From contig CM030939.1 in NCBI GenBank assembly GCA_018136815.1, positions 4,271,419-4,335,418 on the forward strand: a stretch of DNA of 64,000 nt, given 5' to 3'. Below are positions 8,480 through 17,982 of this stretch, piece by piece; position 1 is the stretch's first letter; every line of letters starts with the position of its first letter. The notes below the pieces were generated by a model, which searched no databases, was not told the origin of the DNA, and saw only the letters and a program-made list of their open reading frames with translations. Position numbers and translations under genes: made by a program. Source of the stretch: Isochrysis galbana (taxonomy: Eukaryota > Haptophyta > Isochrysidales > Isochrysidaceae).

Positions 8480-10927
8480 ATGCACGCGCCTCACGCGACG
8501 CCCGAGCTCCAGTCTCACGTGCACCTCCCTCCTTCCCCTGTCATCGTCCAACGCTCCGAATCTGCCTCGTCGCTCGACAGCGACAGCTCCATCCACGTCC
8601 ACCGCGCGGCGCCTGGCCCTATGGGCGAGCCGCTGAAGATGACACGGCTCTCCGAGACTAGCGAGCCCTTCCCGATGTACGTGATGCGAATGAAGGACTT
8701 CCTCGAGCTCGACGAGCTCCGCCCACACAACGAGCTCATCGAGGAAGGCCTCGTGTTTGCTCTCAGGGACGATGACCGCGACAGCTCGGTAAACTTCATA
8801 TCCCACCAGTGGTGCGGGCGAGAGCGAGCCGATCCGCAGAGTGCACACCTGCGTACTATGCAGGAAGCATTCCGGACAGTCAGCGAAGGTGGCGAGATCT
8901 TCCGCACGCCATGCGACCAATCCTCGTTTCTGCTGGGGTATAGCAAGACGAATTCTCAATTCATCAAGAGCGTGCGTCGAGCCAGCCGGCAGGCTTCTCC
9001 AAGAGCTTCCACGGCAACAACGCTCAGTCTAATAAGTTCAACAACCGATCACACTCGCCATTCTTCACAGTGTAGCTCGTCATGTACCTCACCCATTTGC
9101 GGTTCATCATATAGCGTAGATGGGACTTCTCAATCCGCGTCACCAGCTCCACGTGTGGATCCGTCGCCGCTGCGTGCAGGCATACCTCGTCGGTCGCTCT
9201 CCACAGAGGAGGTGATGAACTCACTCAATTCAGACCACTCGCCAGCCCTCTCGGTGTCTTTGCGCTCGTCAACCGGATTAGTCCACCGCCGACAGTTCTC
9301 CGATCTCAAGAGCATGTTCGTGTCATCAGTGAAAGATGGCTACGTGTGGATGGACTTCATCTCCATCCCGCAGACATGCACGTGCCACGACGACGAAGAT
9401 TACGCAAAGGTAATCGCGATGCAGCAGCGAGCTATCGGGTGCATCCCGGCTTACGTTGCGCGAACCAACAACTTCTGGGTCTGTGCCCCAAGTGGCGTGC
9501 AACATGAGGATGGTACAGTTGGCGACTTTGGCTCGTGGTCTTCGCGGGGTTGGTGTCGTATGGAAGAAACTTGCTTCGCTCTTGCCAACCGCGGTGACGG
9601 TCGCCCCTTGATGGTGACCCAGCCGTATGGCCAGCGCCCACGCGTCAGAGTGCTGGATTCCATGGACCGATTGACTGTGCATGCCCAACGTCACTCGGCC
9701 GTATTAACCGGCAGATACACTTGCTGCGAGAGGGGTCATGTGCTTACCACTGCTGACGGCCACCGAGTTCGCACGCCCTGCGATAAGACCGCATTGGGGC
9801 CGTTGTTGCGTTCCATGTACGAGTCGCAGCTGATGGCGCTGCAAGCCGCGTTTGCTGCACCGATTGAAACAGAATTCTGGGAGGTGTTGCGTCCCTCCGT
9901 GGCAGAAAATGGCCCTTTCTTCAAGCATCTACTGCTCAGAATGGCTCGAATGCAGCTGCTTGCGGATTCAACAGACGAGGTTACGGAGGGCCAGCGCCCG
10001 CACGGTGCGGAGGGTATGGGGCCGTTCTATTCCAAGCCCCTGGGGGATCTGACCGAGATTGATCTGGAAGAGTACTTGCGAACCTGGGGTTGCTCCAATG
10101 TCACGGTTCAACGGGAGGAGCTCCCAGTATTGGCTTTGCGCGAGGGTCATCTGACTCTCCTCCGGTACATGGTCGAGACGTGCGGCATGACCCTCCGGAT
10201 TGGTCCGAGTCCGATTGGGCTCACAGCGCTGATGGAGGCATCGCGAACTGGAATGGCTCAGATGGTGAGCTACCTGATCGATCGATATGGCGTGGATGCT
10301 CTGGAGATCAATCGCCAAACAAGTTCATCGGGTTGCTGTGCCCTTAGCGATGCAGCGATGCGTGGCCACCTGTCCATAGTCGATCTGCTTCTTGCACACG
10401 GTGCAAATGTGCAGGCGCGCCGCACTGACGGCAAAACGGCCCTGCACTGCGCGGCGGAGAACGGCTACACCCACATTGTCGAGCTCCTCTTAAGGGCAGG
10501 TTCGAGCCCGCACACCGAGGACCGATGCGGCAAGACTGCCCTCCAATTGTGTGAGCTCTGGGACAACAAAACTCGCTCCCTTCTAGCACGCGCCGAGGTA
10601 CAGAGCACAACTGTGCCTACGATGGTTTCAGGTCATCATCCGCGCGTCCAAATCGTTTCGCCTGCCTCTAATTGGTCATCAAGGCTAGACGAATTCGGCA
10701 CCGACTTGACCGTCAACCCATTACAATCCTTGCCGCTTCTCGCCACGACACGTGGTAGTGGTGGAATGAGGAGAACTTTATCTAGTTTGCTGGACGAAAC
10801 CGTTAATGTGTCGGCCGCCCCCGAGCTGTCATCGCCGAGAGATGTTGAGAAGGACGATGGCAAGTCCCAGTCAACATGTGACATGGATCGACAACTACGA
10901 TCGTTGGCTGATACGGATAATCCATAA
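8480..10927 (+). CDS. HET-like domain and ankyrin-repeat protein
   Basis: An intronless 815-aa frame. Residues ~95-125 (VNFISHQWCGRE) and ~285-390 (VWMDFISIPQ, a Gln-rich RAIGCIPAYV block, RGWCRMEETCFAL) form a pattern known from many algal and protist proteins. It resembles the fungal heterokaryon-incompatibility fold, with Trp-Asp/Ser-Pro-Gln signatures. A Ser/Thr-rich insert of ~130 residues (about 160-280) separates the two halves. Residues ~575-705 hold ankyrin repeats (GLTALMEASRTG, GHLSIVDLLLAHGANVQAR, GKTALHCAAENGYTHIVELL). No catalytic role can be assigned; the ankyrin part suggests protein binding in the cytoplasm. The start at 8480 gives the longest frame; an internal Met at 8621 is an alternative. 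Confidence 0.78.
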   Translation: MHAPHATPELQSHVHLPPSPVIVQRSESASSLDSDSSIHVHRAAPGPMGEPLKMTRLSETSEPFPMYVMRMKDFLELDELRPHNELIEEGLVFALRDDDRDSSVNFISHQWCGRERADPQSAHLRTMQEAFRTVSEGGEIFRTPCDQSSFLLGYSKTNSQFIKSVRRASRQASPRASTATTLSLISSTTDHTRHSSQCSSSCTSPICGSSYSVDGTSQSASPAPRVDPSPLRAGIPRRSLSTEEVMNSLNSDHSPALSVSLRSSTGLVHRRQFSDLKSMFVSSVKDGYVWMDFISIPQTCTCHDDEDYAKVIAMQQRAIGCIPAYVARTNNFWVCAPSGVQHEDGTVGDFGSWSSRGWCRMEETCFALANRGDGRPLMVTQPYGQRPRVRVLDSMDRLTVHAQRHSAVLTGRYTCCERGHVLTTADGHRVRTPCDKTALGPLLRSMYESQLMALQAAFAAPIETEFWEVLRPSVAENGPFFKHLLLRMARMQLLADSTDEVTEGQRPHGAEGMGPFYSKPLGDLTEIDLEEYLRTWGCSNVTVQREELPVLALREGHLTLLRYMVETCGMTLRIGPSPIGLTALMEASRTGMAQMVSYLIDRYGVDALEINRQTSSSGCCALSDAAMRGHLSIVDLLLAHGANVQARRTDGKTALHCAAENGYTHIVELLLRAGSSPHTEDRCGKTALQLCELWDNKTRSLLARAEVQSTTVPTMVSGHHPRVQIVSPASNWSSRLDEFGTDLTVNPLQSLPLLATTRGSGGMRRTLSSLLDETVNVSAAPELSSPRDVEKDDGKSQSTCDMDRQLRSLADTDNP

Positions 10928-11769
10928 AGGATGGAGAGCCCCGCCGTCTATGCCCTGGAGAATCGTAGAACAGATTTATACAGTGACAATTAGTGGTTTC
11001 GTCATCATCGCACATCGCCGCCTCGGAATCAATGCCAGATTCAAGACAAACTATAACCGCACCCCCTGCCCGTTCTCACACACCCCACCGCCCTCCCTAT
11101 CTTCGTGGTACGTACGAACGCAATGGTGGACGATGCCATTGTGAGTCCGGGAGTGGCGTAGGCTAGTTGCTTAGCGGTCACCTTCAAGAACGTTTTTTTT
11201 ACCAACGCAGTGGTGGCGGTGGTGGGGAGGAGGGAGGGCAGTCAAGCTGAGCAATGAGCGCAACACAAGCTACACAATAATTCTGTACAATTAAAAACAA
11301 CTTCTTGAAATTCCACAGCCGCGCTCGCGGCGTGTTCCAATAATATTGTAAATATAATAAACCTTTTAATAGTCTCACCGCACACGCGGCCGTGGACCCT
11401 CTACTTTCTACTCACGTAGGAAAACTTTCTATACACCCCCACTCCCCCGGCCCTTCTCCCTAGGGCCGGGGCAATACTTGTACAAATTGTATTGCAAGTT
11501 TGGGTGGATGCTTGAGTTGCTCACAAGTTTGGGCCCTCTTTACAAGTGGTCTGCAAGCTTGGGGGCGCGGCGCCGGTCTCTACGAGTATAATCCCCATCT
11601 CTATCTATGATCTACTAGTATAACCCCCATTTGCGAGGTGGAGGTGGTAGTGTCAGGGCAAGGCTGATCTCACTTTTGTTTGGAGATCTCCTACGAGGGC
11701 GCGCCGGCAGCTAGCGCGGAACGCGGTTCTTGAGGGGAGCTCATGGAGCTTTCCTCGGGACCCATGTAC
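10928..11769. other. Intergenic DNA with a dispersed-repeat end
   Basis: 11350-11480 (AACCTTTTAATAGTCTCACC, CGCACACGCGGCCGTGGACC, CTTTCTACTCACG) matches in inverted form 49930-50030, the far end of the ~750-bp repeat at 49277-50035. The remainder shows no gene. Confidence 0.5.
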
Positions 11770-13470
11770 CATGTTGGAAATGACTAAGGGCATTGTGCGA
11801 ACGACGCACGGAGGACGCGGAAGCTGAAGTGCGAAAGGAAGGATGCTTGTGGGTGGGGGTTGTGGCAGGCGACTGGGACTGGGGCGGCGGGTGGCTCAAG
11901 CGCATGCTTGTGCTTGTGACTCGTATTGACTCGTTGACTCAGGGTATAGAGTCGGAATCTCTGAGGGACTCGATGGGGAACGCGGAGGGTCTCGATAGGA
12001 CTCGACGAAGTTGCTACTACAAAACACTCACGAGACACAAAAAACCAACGACGCCTGGACCCTGGCCTCAAAAAAAACTAACATAAACACTCCGGAATCA
12101 AACGATGAATGAACAAACAAACCCCTCCCGCGCGGCGAAGAATGAGGTCGCGATTGCTCATCATGCGCTATGAAGTACGGAAAGAGAGCGCAAAACTACG
12201 CAAACGTCAAACGAAGGGTTCGAACTAACGCTATACATGGAAACTAGTCTGCCGAAGCCAACGCGGAGGGGTCGCGGACGGACAGCGCCCCTCCCTCGAG
12301 ACGACTTTAGAGGGGCTGACGGGCTGGAGCCCGTCAGCAGAGGAAGGCGGGCAGGCGGGCTTGGGCGAGGGCGAGGACGGCGGCGAGAGCGACATCGAGC
12401 GAGCGGCGAGAGGCGAGGGCGAGTGTGAGGAGGGCTGTGATGGCAGGGGCTGGCGAGGCGAGGCGAGGCTGTAGGGTATGAGTGTTACGAGAGCGAGAGC
12501 GACGAGGACGAGAGCGACGGATGACGAATGACAACAGGACGACGGACAGAGACACCCAGGAAAACACTCCGACTCTCGCCCCACGACTTTCTCACGTAAC
12601 TCGACTGAAATCAAACCCAAACACTCCGGCCAGACGACAACGGACGACGATCAGAAGGCGATCTGTCGGCGATCCCGTCTGGAAGGGGAATCGCACCATA
12701 ACGGAAACGAGGGGCAATCCTGCCGCACAGGATTCCAAAAGACTTACCGAATAAGACGAGAGAAATGCGGTGTGCCTAAGGGGGAGATGCGAAGAGATTG
12801 CAAATTAAACCTGATTGCAATCACTGAAGTAGATAGAGAAACGCGGGGAAGATAGCGAATTAAACCTACTTGCGAGGCGCCTAGGAGGAAGAAAGGTGGG
12901 GCGAAACTTCCCTTCTCTTCGAGGGAAAGAGAGAGGGCGCTCCACAACCCAAGATCCCATGCGTCCAAGCGAAGCTTTTGACCGAGAACGAGAACGAGAG
13001 AACTAACTATAACGATAATACCGAACGACGAAGAGAAAGAAGCCTAACTAACGAGTGTCGATTCGCGAATGCGACACCCCCCTGCTAGGATCGAGCGTCC
13101 CGCGAGGAAAGAAGAGAACCTAACGGATAGCGGAGAGCTCTAAACAGGCCACGAGAAAGGCAGAAGAGCAATCCTGAACGAGACCGAAGAGCGAAGAGCG
13201 AATGAACGATGAATTCGAGTGGAGAGCCGCGTGTCAACCGCCGAACGAAGACGGAAGACGTGATGAGCGACGCTCCGAGAAGATACGAGCTACAATCGAG
13301 GATCGACAAGAACGCGGAACGACGAGAATCGAGAATCGAGAACGAGAAACGAAGAACGATAAGAACGCGGAACGACGAGAATCGAGAATCGAGAAACGAA
13401 TAACGAGAACGACGAACGACGAACGACGAACTATAAGAATAGTGCGCGACGATCGAAGAGACAGGGAGTA
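11770..13470 (-). repeat. Truncated Ty3/gypsy LTR, leader and gag start
   Basis: Read on the minus strand, 12250 down to 11770 parallels 55370-55790: GTTTGAACCCTTCGTTTG, GATTCCGGAGTGTTTA, TCAACGAGTCAATAC and finally a gag start ATGCCCTTAGTCA, against ATGCCCGTAGTCA at 55773. The frame breaks off at about 11770. Further upstream on that strand, 13080-12340 parallels 50940-51640 on the plus strand. One copy therefore joins two blocks that are about 3.6 kb apart elsewhere. I read it as the 5' part of another family member. Confidence 0.65.
12315..12338. other. Perfect hairpin in the retroelement leader
   Basis: GCTGACGGGCT, a two-base centre, then AGCCCGTCAGC form an 11-bp perfect stem. The matching hairpin at 51635-51658 has the same stem with a different centre (GG here, TC there). 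This conservation in two copies hints at a functional RNA structure. Confidence 0.55.
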
Positions 13471-13477
13471 CCACACC

Positions 13478-13813
13478 CGTCCGGACGATAAAAAAAAACT
13501 TCTGAAGATTCAGGGCTACACACCTACTATCTATGGGACTTCCCTTCGCTATCTGCACCGCCCTTATCATCCCTCCCTCCACCTCTTCCCCTGCCCCCCT
13601 TCTTTCCTTTTTCTTCGGTTTCCGGGGTCCGGCCTCGGTGCGCTACCTGAGGCCTGGTTCGGAGTGTGGGGTCCGGGCAAGCCTTCTGGAATTGTCTTTG
13701 TTGTCGAGTGTGTCCGTCTGGTCGCTTTTTGTTTGCTTGGTTTATATCCAAGTTCCATTGTCTCTATCAGCGACTTTGGTAGGTGTATCGATGTTTCATC
13801 CGTCCGGACGATA
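13478..13813 (-). mobile_element. Short retroposed insertion with 15-bp flanking direct repeats
   Basis: CCGTCCGGACGATAA occurs at 13478-13492 and again at 13799-13813, bounding ~306 bp. At its left the insert begins with an A run, then CTTCTGAAGATTCAGGGC. Read on the minus strand it ends in GAATCTTCAGAAG plus a T run, an end seen again at 29617, 50690 and (inverted) 54195. This fits a target-site duplication around a short retroposon, inserted in older retroelement DNA. Confidence 0.5.
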
Positions 13814-13814
13814 A

Positions 13815-14450
13815 GGTGTAGAATCGGCGGCCGGCGCGGCAGACCGCAGGACTCAACGCTGCAACCCATCCGCTGTGCCAGCAGGCAGCGTACGCGCTGT
13901 ATCTGGGACGGCGACAATTGCTCAATTGCTCATCGGGATCGATGGTGATAGCGTTGAGGAGCGCGCGCTGTGCCTCGGTCAGCGAGGATTCTGCATCATC
14001 TCCCTCACCGGCAGCAGTCGACCGTGCTTCGTGCAACTTGTACTCGATGTGGGCTGATGCTACCGGCGAATAAGCAGGAAGAGTCACCGGCCGTGGCGCC
14101 AAGTTCCAGACTGTGACCAACACCTCCCCTTCCGGGGTGGGGGTTTCGACGCTGGTGGCGACCATCGGAGGAGAATCGAGGCCGTCACCGGGCGGTAGAC
14201 GGTCGACGAGAATGGCGGAGTCGGGGTAGTTCTCGATGACCTCCAAAGGCAGGCGAACGGAGAACGTACCCCTCGATCGCGAGGGGATAGTGATAGGCTG
14301 CCTGGTGTACAGGGCGAACTCCTTCAACGCGGCGGCCGACGTGGACCCATTTGCGAAGAGTGGCTCAACCTCAACGGCGGCGAACGACTGCGTGTGAAGT
14401 CGAAACGAGGGGGCGGCTCGAAACGAGGGCAGAAGCGCTGGGGTCGATTG
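13815..14450 (-). pseudogene. Ty3/gypsy pol fragment (protease to reverse transcriptase linker)
   Basis: Minus-strand translation aligns with the pol region at 63000-63470. Examples are YTRQPITIPSRSRGTFSVRL against YTHEPITIPAYHRATFHVRI, ILVDRLPPGDGLDSPP against MLVDRLPTRETIDSSP, and LPAYSPVAS against LPSFHPVAS. A frameshift near 13905 is needed to continue into SQIQRVRCLLAQRM. No catalytic residues are included. It belongs to a diverged subfamily. Confidence 0.7.
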
Positions 14451-15926
14451 TACGGGCCCACCCCGGAGGGTGTCCGCGATGGAGAGAGGGGGGCGCGAGG
14501 CCCCCATTAACCCCCACTTATAAAAGTAGTTGTGTGTGTGTGTGTCGAGGCATCCGCACACATCAAGCATCAAGGTCAAGGTCCGTCAAGGTGTACGGGC
14601 AAGTGCGCTAAGGCGCTAAGGCTAAGGGCTGCCGTGATTGTACCGGGCTAGTGGCAGTAGTGGTACTAACACTCAGATGCTTTATATGATCCTTGTGTCG
14701 TACGTCTGGCGGCCCGGCTTGTATCGCCGGCGATTGCTCGAAGGCTTGAAGGTGCTGAGCAACTAGGAGTAGGTGGTCTGAAGCGCCCTTGCTTCCAGTG
14801 AAGAGAGCTGCGGATTTTGGCCAATTTGTTGCCAGCTAATGTTTGAGAAGGCTATCGAGGGTGTGCACTATGTCTGATAGTTGAGTGTACAAAATCTAGC
14901 GCTAGAAACTAGACCTCCCTCCTTCCCCCCAGCATCATGTGCACTAGCACTAAGCGTTTGGAGCATTGGTTAGTTCGTTGAAACGGGCCATTCAACGGGG
15001 GTGACTGGTGAGCAAGAGGAGGCGAGACGACTCTCACATGTACGATACTGCGCTGATGCGAGGACAGAGCTGGGGTGGGGGTGTGAATGACGCTGCTACA
15101 CCATTCTGTAGCCTTTAGTAGCCTCTAAGGTTCTTGTCCCAAATACGAGTGTGCAAAACGGCAGCGTTGAAGCGAGTAGCGGAGGGAGGGCGCCCGTAAG
15201 AGCATAAGGAGGCGGCATGGCATCATGGCACCTCATCACATCATTGTTCTAAGTTGACCACATTGTGAACACTGACGCTCGCTGATCGCCAGCGCCTCCC
15301 CATCTCATGTGCCATCTAAAGCCATTCGATGCAATGGAGGTATGACAAGATTCCGCGTGGTGAGACGCCGTGAACGCCTCGTACGGGATCTTCAGCTCAC
15401 GCCTACTGCAAGAGTTTAACATTTGTCAGGTTAAGAGCTCCAATGGAAGACGATGACACCTGCAGGGGAAAGAGACGCGAGGGCGTAGTTTTGATGTAAG
15501 AGAGTCGAATGTCAATAAAGACCACCACATTCCATGGAGTTTAATGTGGGATTCGAAGACAATTGGACGCCAAATCGGCCGCATGTTGCTGTAATCCTCT
15601 CAATTCTGCAGACGGCACGGGCAATAGCCGAATGCAGACTCAACGAGGAGCTAATTTTCGCTTTCAATGGCCCATCTGGATTCAGTATGGGCGCCTGTTG
15701 CAGCCTTGCCGTGAGAGTGCAACGGCTGTACAGAACTGAAAGCAATCATCGAGTTGTTGTGTGCGCGGGAGGGCATGCCAGCCAAAGCCAAGCACAAACA
15801 GTGTGCACTGCCGATTTCATTTCCTCTGCTGCCGTCACGAGTCACTTAGGGCGGTCAACATCAGAAGTCTCCTGAAGCATCCGATGCCAGCTCGGCAACT
15901 CGCCTGCAATGTCAAGTGTAGTATCC
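14451..15926. other. Intergenic DNA, one short repeat
   Basis: 14440-14515 (GGTGTCCGCGATGGAGAG and flanks) is an inverted copy of 36275-36340. A TG run sits at 14529-14542. 15500-15926 contains open frames on both strands downstream of the MIF gene, none with a recognisable domain. No gene is called. Confidence 0.5.
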
Positions 15927-16433
15927 TCATCCAGCAAAGGTGCGACTCGACCAACCGCAGTTCTCACGTGGCACGTCAAAAAAGTTGATGTAGATGCGAT
16001 TGTCGGGTACCCCATGCGCTCCCAGCAGAGCAGAGATCTCCTTTGTGAGCGCGGCGTTGTTGGGCTGATTGACACTTCCGATCGAGTACAGGCATGCGAG
16101 CGCTGCCGGATCCGTGGTGCCGCCGAAAGACATTGTCACGCCGTCGACGATGCATACGGCGACGTATGACTCGGGTTTGGAGAGGCATGCGGCTACGGCC
16201 TTGGATGCGGCAGTCAGGAAGGCGTGCTTGGCCTCCTCTCCAAGGACGGCGGAGGTGTGGACCACGAGGGATGGGTCCCCTGGCAGCTTGCAGATGGGGT
16301 CGTCGGCAACGCCAGCAAGCGCAAGGAGAGCACCCTCGGTCCGCTTGCCAGCGCGGGGCAACAACGTGCTAGGCGATGAGAACGCAAGGGCAAGAGGCAG
16401 GACGAGTAGCAGAGTCACCGCTAGGCTGTACAT
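15927..16433 (-). CDS. MIF-family protein with N-terminal targeting peptide
   Basis: A 168-aa single exon. Residues 55-168 match macrophage migration inhibitory factor/tautomerase proteins: VVHTSAV strand, SKPESYVAV, MSFGGTTDPAA, YSIGSV, NRIYINFFDV and CGW near the C-terminus. In the family the mature protein starts with the catalytic Pro; here the aligned Pro is residue 54, behind an extension. The extension starts MYSLAVTLLLVLPLALA then FSSPSTLLPRAGKR. This reads as signal peptide, Phe at +1 and a basic transit-like stretch, suggesting plastid entry. The aligned Lys and the Tyr-x-Asn pair are kept, while the CxxC of animal MIF is absent. The frame is open upstream to 16595, but that part is a purine-rich tract, so I start at 16433. 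Confidence 0.82.
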   Translation of the reverse strand: MYSLAVTLLLVLPLALAFSSPSTLLPRAGKRTEGALLALAGVADDPICKLPGDPSLVVHTSAVLGEEAKHAFLTAASKAVAACLSKPESYVAVCIVDGVTMSFGGTTDPAALACLYSIGSVNQPNNAALTKEISALLGAHGVPDNRIYINFFDVPRENCGWSSRTFAG

Positions 16434-17148
16434 CACAGGCAGCACGGGCCTCTCTCTCTCTCTCTCTCGCTCTTCTCCCTCTCTCTGTCCTCCCTCCCTC
16501 TCTTTTCTTCTCTTCTCAGTCTCGCTCTCACTTCTCCCCCTCCCCCCGCCTCTCCTCCTCTCTTCTCCTCCTCGCCTCGCTCTCTCTGAAATCACTCCTC
16601 ACTCTAGAATTGAATAGACCAGTTCCACTCTTCTCTCTCCTTCCCCCCCCCTTTCTTTCCTGGCTCATCGAGTCCCGAGTCTCTCTCTCTCTCCTCCAGC
16701 GAGAGGGCGGAACGACGGCGACACGCGCGAGAGCGCGACAGAGACGCCGGCGGCAGGCGGCAGAGCTAGATTTGTAAAGAAGGGGGAACCTAGTACCTAG
16801 TGTGTGTGTGCCGTGCAGAGGAAGCCTACATGTGAAAGACAGTCCGTTGGGGTTTAATTTAATTTTTAACAAATTTTTATGGGTCGCGGCGCGGCAAAGG
16901 AACGGGACTAGCGCGCACACAAGACAGGACTCCCTGCCGCGGCGAGCGCAAGCACCCTTCCCCCTTATGCCACCCAGCTCTTCACTAGCTTACTACCTGC
17001 GCTAGCCGGAGCACCCCTCCCTCCACACTCAAGCAGCCCCCCACGCCAGGATCCTGTTTTGGTCTCGCAGGCAAGGGGGCCTAATGGGAGGGTGAGGAGC
17101 AACTCCTCAAAGAGGAGCTTTGGGGAAGGAGATGTTTGAGTGGGGGCG
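16434..17148. other. Pyrimidine tracts upstream of the MIF-like gene
   Basis: 16450-16710 is dominated by CT and TCC runs. 16800-16870 contains AT-rich DNA with TCCGTTGGGGTTT, repeated at 18011-18023. No gene is supported. Confidence 0.5.
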
Positions 17149-17982
17149 CTATACCCTTGCGCTAGGCATGGGCAGCGACGCCGCCTCAAAACATGTCCTC
17201 CCTCTGGTCTTGAGTCGAAATTTTTGGTGTTTGAATCCGAGGACGAGGGGGTTTGTGCTTCTTGGGTTGGTTGTAGTGGGATGAGGGAGTGGGAGATGGA
17301 GTGAAGTGTTGAAAGAGGGCCCAAGGCAGGGCACTGAGTTGTAGGTACTTGTGGCCCACAAGCGTGGGGTGAAAACGAAAAGTGTATCAACATGTGTCTT
17401 GAATTGAAATTTTTGGTGCTTTGAACAGAGGGCGGGGGGGTTCGTGCCGTTTGGGTTGGTTGAAGTGTGAAGGGGGCGTGGGAGAGGGAGTCTTGTGTTG
17501 AGAGAGGGCCCAAGGCAGGGCACTGAGTGATTGGTACTAGTGGCCCACAAGAGTGGGGTGAAGACGAGAATTGTGTCAACAAGTTGAAAAACAGAGGCAT
17601 GGGGTGCTCTCCGTATGGGGTTGATGGTTGTGAAGTGCCCTCCCATGTTGGGTGCACTGATGGTAGAGGTTTCCACCATGGGGAGGGCAGCTGAGCGCTG
17701 AGCTGCCCTCCCACATGAGGTGCTCTTGGGGTGGGAGGGTTTCCCACTGTTGGAGGGGGTCTCCAAGACCCCCTGCCCCTGCATGATGCGCAGAGCCATG
17801 GTGGCAACCTGTTCGGTGCCAGTGCTCGCCACCCCGCGCGCTTGCGCGGGTGTGGTTTGGATGGGTTGGATGGGCTCTGAGAGGGCTTTCTGACGAGCCG
17901 CCTCGGGCGGCGTGGGGCGTCCCAGGTGGGGCGCGGTGGCGAGGGTCGCCTGGGGCTCGGGAGCGGTCGCGGCACGCTCCAT
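17149..17982 (-). CDS. Hypothetical repeat protein
   Basis: A 277-aa open frame from an ATG at 17980-17982. It contains a 63-aa unit repeated about twice, with shared VFTPxLWATST, SVPCLGPS and KHQKF segments, corresponding to an exact 189-bp DNA period. Because the period is a multiple of three, at least one other frame (16965-17975) is also open across the repeat, so an open frame here is weak evidence. The composition is Pro/Thr/Ser-rich. No family is recognised, and it may be non-coding. Confidence 0.25.
   Translation of the reverse strand: MERAATAPEPQATLATAPHLGRPTPPEAARQKALSEPIQPIQTTPAQARGVASTGTEQVATMALRIMQGQGVLETPSNSGKPSHPKSTSCGRAAQRSAALPMVETSTISAPNMGGHFTTINPIRRAPHASVFQLVDTILVFTPLLWATSTNHSVPCLGPSLNTRLPLPRPLHTSTNPNGTNPPALCSKHQKFQFKTHVDTLFVFTPRLWATSTYNSVPCLGPSFNTSLHLPLPHPTTTNPRSTNPLVLGFKHQKFRLKTRGRTCFEAASLPMPSARV
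17208..17585. repeat. 189-bp tandem duplication
   Basis: Two copies, 17208-17396 and 17397-17585, share GAAATTTTTGGTG, GGGTTGGTTG, GAGGGCCCAAGGCAGGGCAC and GTGGCCCACAAG, with scattered substitutions. Confidence 0.85.

Noticed and set aside
15534-15875. 113-aa plus-strand ORF downstream of the MIF-like gene
   Set aside because: Competing open frames lie on the other strand, and it has no domain and no splice partner. It is probably 3' flank.
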